Source: Dromaius novaehollandiae (Eukaryota; Chordata; Aves; Casuariiformes; Dromaiidae). Taken from it: a DNA stretch of 64,000 nt. Below are positions 37,425 through 48,058 of the stretch, piece after piece. The translations under genes were made by a program, and so were the position numbers. Below the pieces are notes generated by a model. It saw nothing but the letters and a program-made list of their open reading frames with translations, did no database searches and was not told the origin of the DNA. Within the stretch, counting starts at the first letter, position 1. The number at the start of each line of letters is the position of its first letter. The stretch lies in NCBI RefSeq assembly GCF_036370855.1, contig NW_026991372.1:248001-312000 (forward strand), written 5' to 3'.

Positions 37425-38143
37425 GGGGCCCGGGCACAGACGGACTCCCAACCCAGGACAAGGGGCTCCAGCACGCGCAGGCCGCACCCCTCGTCCCCAG
37501 TCGCACGACATTGGCGCAGTGAAATCCCCGCACCTTAAACGCACGTCCCGCCCGGCCCCGCGGAGGTGCCGAGGACGCGGCGGCGACGGAACGGGGCAGC
37601 CTGCCCGCCGCGGGCCCGTCCGTCCTCCGCAGCGCTGCCGACGCCACGCTCCCCGGGCCCTGCCGCAGCGGGTGCCCGCAGCGCGGCCTGCGCACCGGGG
37701 CCAAGCGCCCTGCCTCGCCCGGCCTCCGCTAGCAAAATGGGGCCGCCCCGCGAGGCAGCTTCCCCGGCCCAGGGCCACCTGCCGCGGGGAGACCCCAGGC
37801 TTGGGGCCGGGGCCGGGCCACAGACCCCCCACCCCACCCCGCGGCAGCCATGCGGGGCAGGAGCAGGCCCTGCCTGTGGCTCCGCGTGGGGCCGGCGGCA
37901 CGCAGCAGCCATGGCGGCCCACGGAAGGAGGCCTTGGGTGGCCGGCCCGGCCTGCAGCACGGCCGCGCGGAAGGCGGCACGAGGAGGGCCCTGCCGCGGG
38001 CCGGGAGCCGGCGTTACCTGCAGGGGCGTCTGCAGGACGCAGGTGCGGCTCGTCCGCGGCACCAGCAGCCCCCGGGGGCGACGCACCGGGCTGGAGCCCG
38101 TCGGGCCTCCCCGGGCGGCACCGGCGGCACCTGGGCCCGGCTG
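37425..38143 (-). promoter_or_regulatory. CpG island; candidate M1AP promoter and first non-coding exon
   Basis: About 700 bases with very high GC and frequent CpG, ending exactly where the minisatellite begins. On the minus strand it contains CCTGCAG|GTAACG, a near-ideal splice donor (exon end at 38,018, intron from 38,017). A first exon between about 38,140 and 38,018 could splice to the M1AP acceptor at 31,511. This would place the transcription start at the edge of the minisatellite. No TATA box is apparent. It could instead serve an unseen + strand transcript. Confidence 0.5.
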
Positions 38144-41100
38144 ACCCGCCTCCCGCACACGGGCACACAGACGTGTTCACGTGTGTGCTCACGGACACCC
38201 GCCTCCTGCACACGGGCACACAGACGTGTTCACGTGTGTGCTCACAGACACCCGCCTCCCGCACACGGCACACAGACGTGTTCACGTGTGTGCTCACAGA
38301 CACCCGCCTCCCGCACACGGCACACAGGCGTGTTCACGTGTGTGCTCACAGACACCCGCCTCCCGCACACGGCACGCAGACGTGTTCACGTGTGTGCTCA
38401 CAGACACCCGCCTCCCGCACACGGGCACACAGACGTGTTCACGTGTGTGCTCACGGACACCCGCCTCCCGCACACGGGCATGCAGACGTGTTCATGTGTG
38501 TGCTCACAGACACCCGCCTCCCGCACACGGGCACGCAGACGTGTTCACGTGTGTGCTCACGGACACCCGCCTCCCGCACACGGCACACAGGCGTGTTCAC
38601 GTGTGTGCTCACAGACACCCGCCTCCCGCACACGGCACACAGGCGTGTTCACGTGTGTGCTCACGGACACCCGCCTCCCGCACACGGCACACAGGCGTGT
38701 TCACGTGTGTGCTCACGGACACCCGCCTCCCGCACACGGCACACAGGCGTGTTCACGTGTGTGCTCACGGACACCCGCCTCCCGCACACGGCACGCAGAC
38801 GTGTTCACGTGTGTGCTCACAGACACCCGCCTCCCGCACACGGGCACGCAGACGTGTTCACGTGTGTGCTCACAGACACCCGCCTCCCGCACACGGGCAT
38901 GCAGACGTGTTCACGTGTGTGCTCACGGACACCCGCCTCCCGCACACGGCACACAGACGTGTTCACGTGTGTGCTCACGGACACCCGCCTCCCGCACACG
39001 GCACGCAGACGTGTTCACGTGTGTGCTCACAGACACCCGCCTCCCGCACACGGGCACGCAGACGTGTTCACGTGTGTGCTCACAGACACCCGCCTCCCGC
39101 ACACGGGCACGCAGACGTGTTCACGTGTGTGCTCACAGACACCCGCCTCCCGCACACGGCACACAGGCGTGTTCACGTGTGTGCTCACAGACACCCGCCT
39201 CCCGCACACGGCACGCAGACGTGTTCATGTGTGTGCTCACGGACACCCGCCTCCCGCACACGGCACACAGACGTGTTCACGTGTGTGCTCACGGACACCC
39301 GCCTCCCGCACATGGCACACAGACGTGTTCACGTGTGTGCTCACAGACACCCGCCTCCCGCACACGGCACACAGGCGTGTTCATGTGTGTGCTCACGGAC
39401 ACCCGCCTCCCGCACACGGCACACAGGCGTGTTCACGTGTGTGCTCACGGACACCCGCCTCCCGCACACGGCACACAGGCGTGTTCACGTGTGTGCTCAC
39501 AGACACCCGCCTCCCGCACACGGCACGCAGACGTGTTCATGTGTGTGCTCACGGACACCCGCCTCCCGCACACGGCACACAGGCGTGTTCATGTGTGTGC
39601 TCACGGACACCCGCCTCCCGCACACGGCACACAGGCGTGTTCACGTGTGTGCTCACGGACACCCGCCTCCCGCACACGGCACACAGGCGTGTTCACGTGT
39701 GTGCTCACAGACACCCGCCTCCCGCACACGGCACACAGGCGTGTTCACGTGTGTGCTCACAGACACCCGCCTCCCGCACACGGCACGCAGACGTGTTCAC
39801 GTGTGTGCTCACGGACACCCGCCTCCCGCACACGGCACACAGGCGTGTTCACGTGTGTGCTCACGGACACCCGCCTCCCGCACACGGCACACAGGCGTGT
39901 TCACGTGTGTGCTCACGGACACCCGCCTCCCGCACACGGCATGCAGACGTGTTCACGTGTGTGCTCACGGACACCCGCCTCCCGCACACGGCACGCAGAC
40001 GTGTTCACGTGTGTGCTCACAGACACCCGCCTCCCGCACACGGCACGCAGACGTGTTCACGTGTGTGCTCACGGACACCCGCCTCCCGCACACGGCACAC
40101 AGACGTGTTCACGTGTGTGCTCACAGACACCCGCCTCCCGCACACGGGCACGCAGACGTGTTCACGTGTGTGCTCACGGACACCCGCCTCCCGCACACGG
40201 CACACAGACGTGTTCACGTGTGTGCTCACAGACACCCGCCTCCCGCACACGGGCACGCAGACGTGTTCACGTGTGTGCTCACAGACACCCGCCTCCCGCA
40301 CACAGGCATGCAGACGTGTTCATGTGTGTGCTCACGGACACCCGCCTCCCGCACACGGGCACGCAGACGTGTTCACGTGTGTGCTCACGGACACCCGCCT
40401 CCCGCACACGGCACACAGACGTGTTCACGTGTGTGCTCACAGACACCCGCCTCCCGCACACGGGCACGCAGACGTGTTCACGTGTGTGCTCACAGACACC
40501 CGCCTCCCGCACACGGGCACGCAGACGTGTTCACGTGTGTGCTCACAGACACCCGCCTCCCGCACACGGGCACGCAGACGTGTTCACGTGTGTGCTCACA
40601 GACACCCGCCTCCCGCACACAGGCATGCAGACGTGTTCACGTGTGTGCTCACAGACACCCGCCTCCCGCACACGGCACGCAGACGTGTTCACGTGTGTGC
40701 TCATGGACACCCGCCTCCCGCACACGGCACACAGACGTGTTCACGTGTGTGCTCACAGACACCCGCCTCCCGCACACGGGCATGCAGACGTGTTCACGTG
40801 TGTGCTCACAGACACCCGCCTCCCGCACACGGCACACAGGCGTGTTCACGTGTGTGCTCACGGACACCCGCCTCCCGCACACGGGCACGCAGACGTGTTC
40901 ACGTGTGTGCTCACGGACACCCGCCTCCCGCACACGGCACGCAGACGTGTTCATGTGTGTGCTCACGGACACCCGCCTCCCGCACACGGCACACAGGCGT
41001 GTTCACGTGTGTGCTCACGGACACCCGCCTCCCGCACACGGCATGCAGACGTGTTCACGTGTGTGCTCACAGACACCCGCCTCCCGCACACGGCACACAG

Positions 41101-42640
41101 GCGTGTTCACGTGTGTGCTCACGGACACCCGCCTCCCGCACACGGCACACAGACGTGTTCACGTGTGTGCTCACAGACACCCGCCTCCCGCACACGGGCA
41201 CACAGGCGTGTTCACGTGTGTGCTCACAGACACCCGCCTCCCGCACACGGCATGCAGACGTGTTCACGTGTGTGCTCACAGACACCCGCCTCCCGCACAC
41301 GGCACACAGGCGTGTTCACGTGTGTGCTCACGGACACCCGCCTCCCGCACACGGCACACAGACATGTTCACGTGTGTGCTCACGGACACCCGCCTCCCGC
41401 ACACGGCACGCAGACGTGTTCACGTGTGTGCTCACGGACACCCGCCTCCCGCACATGGCACACAGACGTGTTCACGTGTGTGCTCACGGACACCCGCCTC
41501 CTGCACACGGCACACAGACGTGTTCACGTGTGTGCTCACGGACACCCGCCTCCCGCACACGGCACGCAGACGTGTTCACGTGTGTGCTCACGGACACCCG
41601 CCTCCCGCACACGGGCACGCAGACGTGTTCACGTGTGTGCTCACAGACACCCGCCTCCCGCACACGGCACACAGACGTGTTCACGTGTGTGCTCACGGAC
41701 ACCCGCCTCCCGCGCACGGCACACAGGCGTGTTCACGTGTGTGCTCACAGACACCCGCCTCCCGCACACGGGCACGCAGACGTGTTCACGTGTGTGCTCA
41801 CGGACACCCGCCTCCCGCGCACGGCACACAGGTGTGTTCACGTGTGTGCTCACGGACACCCGCCTCCCGCACACGGCACGCAGACGTGTTCACGTGTGTG
41901 CTCACAGACACCCGCCTCCCGCACACGGCACACAGGCGTGTTCACGTGTGTGCTCACGGACACCCGCCTCCCGCACACGGCACGCAGACGTGTTCACGTG
42001 TGTGCTCACAGACACCCGCCTCCCGCACACGGCACGCAGACGTGTTCACGTGTGTGCTCACGGACACCCGCCTCCCGCACACGGCACACAGACGTGTTCA
42101 CGTGTGTGCTCACGGACACCCGCCTCCCGCACACGGCACGCAGACGTGTTCATGTGTGTGCTCACGGACACCCGCCTCCCGCACACGGGCATGCAGACGT
42201 GTTCACGTGTGTGCTCACAGACACCCGCCTCCCGCACACGGCACACAGGCGTGTTCACGTGTGTGCTCACGGACACCCGCCTCCCGCACACGGCACACAG
42301 ACGTGTTCACGTGTGTGCTCACGGACACCCGCCTCCCGCACACGGGCACGCAGACGTGTTCACGTGTGTGCTCACAGACACCCGCCTCCCGCACACGGCA
42401 CACAGACGTGTTCACGTGTGTGCTCACGGACACCCGCCTCCCGCACACGGGCACGCAGACGTGTTCACGTGTGTGCTCACGGACACCCGCCTCCCGCACA
42501 CGGCACGCAGACGTGTTCACGTGTGTGCTCACAGACACCCGCCTCCCGCACACGGCACGCAGGTGTGTTCACGTGTGTGCTCACAGACACCCGCCTCCCG
42601 CACACGGGCACACGCGTGCACAGACGTGTTCACGTGCGCT
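38144..42640. repeat. Minisatellite, 52/53-bp unit, about 85 copies
   Basis: The unit runs ccgcctcccgcacacgg(g)c then acacagacgtgttcac then gtgtgtgctcacagacac; length is 52 bases with two G and 53 with three at the (g) position. It contains no stop codon in any + frame, so all three + frames stay open for 4.8 kb. These are not genes. Differences between units fall at a few positions and are nearly all C/T or G/A changes at CpG. Almost every unit carries CACGTG within the imperfect palindrome ACGTG-tt-CACGT. The array begins at the end of the CpG island. Confidence 0.97.
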
Positions 42641-42915
42641 CAGGTGCTCACACACTCCTCCCACATGCATGCACGTGTGCACAGACGTGTTCATTTGTGC
42701 GTGTGTGCTCAGAGACATGCCTCCCACACGCATGCACGTGTGCACAGACGTGGTCACGGGCCTGCAGGGCGCCTGTGCTCATGTGCTCGCAGACCCACGC
42801 ACTCGCAGGCCCCACGCGCACACGGGCACCTGCACACGCACTCACGTGCGCCACGGGCACACGCGCAGGAACAGGCACACACACGCACACATGCGCACGT
42901 GCATGGGGGTCTGCT
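42641..42915. repeat. Degenerate CA/GT-rich edge of the minisatellite
   Basis: Related phrases (gcacgtgtgcacagacgtg, gtgctcacacac, cacacgcatgcacg) recur without a regular period. It looks like the old, diverged border of the array. Confidence 0.75.
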
Positions 42916-42959
42916 GCTGTCCGAAAAGCGGATTCGTTGCCCGCTGTGCACTAAGCCAA

Positions 42960-45900
42960 TAATGACACGCTCAGGAGAGACATTTGCTTATTTATTTCAG
43001 AGTTGTGCAAGCCTGGCTGCTCGGTGTTTTCCCCACAAATCAAGCGCAACTTCCCCCCCCCGCCCCGGCTTTCCAAGTAGCATTTATACAAGTTGCAAGG
43101 TTTGCAACTTTCCCTCTTACACCGGTTGGTTAGTGATTTACATACAATTCTAATATTGCTTACACACCATTTTAATACTACGCATGCTCAGGGGAGGGGT
43201 CTTCACCCGGGCACAGGTCTTTCTGACCTATGGGCGTGATTTTCTTGTATTATAATGAGGACAGTTCAGTTCGGGGATACCTCGAATTCCTTTGCTAAAT
43301 CGGCAACGTCTACATAGAAAACAAAACATTTTGATTTACTGTTTCTTTAAGGCTTTAGCACTTCTAGCATGGCCTTGATTAAAGAATTATCCCCCCCCCC
43401 AGGAAACAGAGATAGAGGTTATCCTAATCTGCCTAGTATCTTATATAATCATTTTTCCAAAGAAATCTGTATTTTAAATTGCATTTACTATTAAAGACAT
43501 CATATCTTTAATTGAACTGAAAGAAAAATGTTTTCCACCATATCGTTCACAGATTTTGTAAGCTCTTAAAGTTCAGTGAGGGTGATATTTCTGATGTAAT
43601 AGTTCTCCACCTTTAATTTTCATGATATCATGAGATTCATCTATTTTATTCTCCCAACAAATTCTTATAATGAGAGCACATTCCTTCTTTACATTTTTAA
43701 GAGCTGTTATGTGAATCAACATGTGCAGTTATTAACCTGTACCTATATAGCAAAGTATATATCTTAGAATATAAATGATTTTTTTTCCAGCGATATTCAT
43801 CATTGGTACCGTGTATCAACCAAAACCAATAGAATTATATGCTGCTTTCAGAATTAAGCAGCATGACTCCTATTTCACTTAAAATTTGAGGTCTTGCTAG
43901 TTCTTGGGGGATTCATGCATTCATGGTTAAAATTTGCTTCTCTGACACAGGAGGAAAGCTCATTTCTGCTACTTCTGCTTTGAGTTAACAGAGCATGAAA
44001 TAAACAAAAATTTATCATGATTCGTAGCATTAATTAACTAGATGTACTGACCTACCACGGATTTCATTTACATCAGTCTCACCAGGACAAAAAGATTAGT
44101 TTTGTAAGAGCCATTCTTATCTTTCCCTTCCCAAATAATGTGTAACCAGGGAATAAAGTAAGAAATGGTATTTCATTTTGTACTACATAAAAATCACTTA
44201 CTAATATAATGGGACCTACTGACAAGAATGAACTGTATGGATCATACCAAGACACATGCAAATATCCTCCTAGCATTTAACCCAATATAATACAGATTTG
44301 TTTGTGTTTATTTATACATGTATTTATTAATTCATGCTAGCAATCACAGAGAACTGCATGACTCGAAAAGCCTTAATTCCTCCTAATTTATCGAACATAA
44401 CTTGTTCTGTCTTTTTTTTCCCCACTGAATTCCCTTTCCCCCCCACAACAACAAACAAAAACTCTTTCTTCCTAATAATTGGAGTGAATAATTGAGTTAA
44501 AAGAGTATTTCTGTACCAGATACTGCTATCAAAACTCTATCCTTATATTGTGATACTATGCAGCACTACATAAGTCGTGGCCCCCATCGCTGTGTTTTGC
44601 ATAGCTTTGCTCTAAGAAATTTTCAGCCTTTTGTTCATCTATTAAATGTAAGGAACGTGATGTACTCCTTCAGAGGTATTTATTGAAAATATTTTTCATT
44701 AGATCATGGTCAGTTTTGATCTCCCCAGTAGAATGTGTTGGTGGGGGGGTTGAAGGGGTTTCTTATTTCTTTTGTCGTTGCATTAGATAAGCTTCTGAGA
44801 TGCCCAGTGTTGGAATCTGAGAGGTTTCATATAGTATTTTTCAGGGTTTTTTTTTCTTGTGTAATTTATAGATTAGAGCTTTTCAGATCAATTTTACAGG
44901 GATTGTAATAACAATTAACTGCAGTGCTTATGTCTATTACAGTTGAGACTGTGGCCTATGAAGATTAAATCCACTTGTCACTGAATTGTAAATATTTCTT
45001 GTATGAAACACAATGATATTCTGCTAGTCATTCTATCCAGGAGAATAAGACTGTTAACAAGGAAGAACCCTGTGCCAGTCACTAAGAACCACATAACCTA
45101 TGGAAATCTCTTAAGAGAAAAAACAAAAGCTGACCAAATTAGCTGCCTAATCTCAGCATTGAAATGTCTAATAAGTAGTCTGTGGTCATCAGCTGTGAAA
45201 TACAGACTATGAACATCAGGTAGCATGGTTCCAAGAACTGTTCATGCAATTTTATATTAAACAGTACTGGATAAAATAGGAATAATCTAGCAATAAAGTC
45301 AGAAATTCTCAGGAAAGCCCTTGTTCAGATAAATGCCTGATCTCTCTTACCTTCTCTTATGGTCTTGGCTATGTAGTGGTGCATTTCTGTGCATTTTCAA
45401 TGGGAAAACTGAACAATGTTTTCACCCTTGTGCTTAGGGTACTCTCTCAAATTTGAGGAACTTGGGTGAATATCCGCAGCAACCTGGTGAAAGTCTAGGC
45501 CTCAGATTTCCAATGTCTTGGGACAGTGCTGGAACTGTTAGATTGTTACGAAATGATTGTTGGCCCTATTCACTCCAGAATGAACACTGAAAATGTTGAT
45601 CAAAATCTGATCACATGCAACTTCTCAGATACTTCTGAAGATGAGAGGTTTTGAAAATTCTTTAGTCATATCTGGATAATAATGACTTTTAAGAAGGAGA
45701 TAGAAGACTTTCTGCTCTTTCTACTCAAAAAATAGGTCTTTAATCATGTACATTTCAACTTATAGGTTAGTTACTTGATTATCACAAAAGGACATAGAGT
45801 ATTTGAGGTTTAGATCATAATGAAAGATCATTTTTCTGGCTTGCTATTTGAGATTTTGGTAAATTTCAGCATATGGCTTCCCAAGTAGGTGGAATATAGT

Positions 45901-46550
45901 TAAACAACTTCTGGTTTTATCGTTGATTTTAATGTCTAATTTGGAAGCTATCTTCAGGAGCCACAATAGTCCATAACATTTTCTAAAATGTCTATTAGAT
46001 GGATAACTCTCTGTTGAATGAAAACATACTTGGAATATAAGATCTTTGGTACAACATGTTTCTTTGGGTTCTGTGATAGTTTCTAGTAAAATTTTCAGTC
46101 CCTGGGTCACTACTGCAATGCATCCAATATCTGCCAATATAACAGAACTTACTAAGTTGTCAACTACATTGCCTACATCAGAAAATTTATATACAAAAAC
46201 AGGAATTTACACTTGGTGAAATGTTTCATTAAAGAATAATGGATCAATTGCTTCTGTTAGAAGAATCAAATTGAAAGCTATCGTGAAGAATTTCCACACC
46301 TAAAACTGTATTGATTTCTCTACACACACCATTACTTTGCTTACCGGATATGGCTTTTCTATCACAGCAACAGTTTGCTTACTTTCAGCTTCAGATAAGC
46401 CTCTAAGCAACTTATTAGCAATTATAATTTAGGCTGCTATGCTTAAATATGAATTGAAAGAAACTCAGAGGCCGTAACCTTTCCTTAGCTCCTTCCCCAC
46501 ACAGAGAATGTGGTGTCAAAACTGAAACCTGACAAAATAGCTCCAAGGAA
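42960..46550. other. AT-rich intergenic region, no recognised gene
   Basis: About 3.6 kb with no coding sequence I can support. A 97-codon minus-strand reading at 45,844-46,137 is the longest, but I do not recognise it. A few short C or T runs are present. Confidence 0.55.
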
Positions 46551-47829
46551 CCACTGCTAAGACTCTTTATTATGTGGTTCTTTGCAGTATTCTTTGGGTT
46601 TTAGATGTCCCTTTGCTGGCCCACAGACGCTTCCCAGCTGGTTCGCGCGTGTCCCCTCCCGCACTCCGGAGCCCCGTCAGCTGGTGCCTCCCGGGGCTGC
46701 CCAGGAGCAGGAGCAGGCTGTGAGAATTGCCCTGTGTGCTGGCGTGTGTGTGAACAGGCGAATTTACTGTTTTGAACCTGACTGGAGCATGGAGCCAACA
46801 TGAGTGTCGTGGAATTGTGACACACTGAAAGCGGCTCTGGCATTTTTCATGGCAGTAAATCTGCATGTCCTTGTCAGCACAGCAGCTCAGTGAAGGCAAA
46901 GGAAACTCAGCATCAGGAGTGGGATCAGAATTAGCTCCAGCTGCCTGGAGTGGACTTTCTGGGAAGCCTTTTCGCTGAACATCACCTTCCACAACCCACC
47001 GCTGAGGCACATGGAGACAAAACCCTAGTTCTCTGCACTGTGCCTTTTAGGCACAATCTGCATTTTCTGTGTTTCTTTCCTACAGTTCGCAAGGCTGAGA
47101 GCTCTGGAAGGGAGCGTCACAAAAGAGCAAAGACTTCTCATCCAGTCCTTGAAGGTGTTTGCAAAGGGCTTCATTTCATTTCTCCAGTTACTTACATTGG
47201 CAGCCTCTTGAACGGCCTGTTCTTTCTCTGCCCTTTTGTGAAGATCGCTTTGCACTGAAAGCAGCAGGACCCGACAGTTCAAAGACAGCCCTAGCAGTAC
47301 TCTGCTGTCTCACATTCTTTCTACTGACTGGCATTTGCTTGGTGAGGAGTACAGGACTCCTGCGTGTGCGACACACACCAGTACCCTCTGAACAGAGGCT
47401 TGGGTGCTGGAAGTACTGGTGGGCCTCTGCTGAGCTTTCTACATGGCTAAGGAGGGGCACCAGAGAGGAGAAGGTCTTCCAGTCAGTCCTTACTTCCACA
47501 CGGCTGGGGCCGTAAAAAGCAGAGCCAAAACACACAGGAATGGCCAGAGGCTGCTACTCCAGACTCCAGAAAGCGAATCCCCATCTGGCCAGAACGCAGT
47601 CCCCCCCCCACAGACAAATATGCTCTGGGATCACTCGCCCACCTCACGGTGTTCAAGGTCAGCTCCAGACGCACAGCCCTCTCCAGCTCCCCCCCATACA
47701 GACACAGCTCAAGCACACTGCCAGCACAGCTGGGCCACGCACACAACAGCCCTGCTTTGGCCAGTGGCTTGTCCAGAGGCCCTCCACCCCAAGGAAGCAC
47801 CTCGTGGACTTCTGTTCAACAGGCAATGT

Positions 47830-47835
47830 TTTATT
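47830..47835 (-). terminator. Poly(A) signal AATAAA (minus strand) of the MROH gene
   Basis: TTTATT on the + strand lies 120 bases beyond the MROH stop at 47,957-47,955. Being canonical and close, it is the likely 3' end and gives a short 3' UTR. Confidence 0.75.
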
Positions 47836-47954
47836 TCAGTCAGCCGATCGCACTGGCTCGGTGGTAACACTCTGTGGACTGCCTGCTCCTTCCTTGCCTG
47901 TCTTGCCTTCCCACTGCTCACTTTCTGCACTCAAAGATGTTTTCGGAGGACCTC

Positions 47955-48058
47955 CTAGTTGCTCCGAAGATTCCTGAGCTCCACCCAGTTGTCTCTGAGG
48001 ACTTGAGCTGCTGCCTGCTGCACACTGGGATGCTCGTCTCCGTGGAACAAGTGGAGAG
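47955..48058 (-). CDS. MROH exon 27 and stop
   Basis: Acceptor ctgtgtcattttcag. It encodes LHLFHGDEHPSVQQAAAQVL and ends VELRNLRSN with TAG. The pattern (short linker then VQQAAA helix) fits the usual MROH C-terminus, and a poly(A) signal follows. Confidence 0.91.

Noticed and set aside
38144-42640. CRISPR-like array of regular repeats
   Set aside because: Units are contiguous with no unique spacers, and the setting is a vertebrate genome.
37192-43153. Three overlapping + strand readings of about 1,600-1,920 codons, rich in CSRVCSQTPASRTR-like repeats
   Set aside because: The minisatellite unit has no stop in any + frame and is not a multiple of three, so all three frames stay open and show the same three peptides in rotation. 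No conserved domain, and the divergence pattern is CpG decay, not codon-based.
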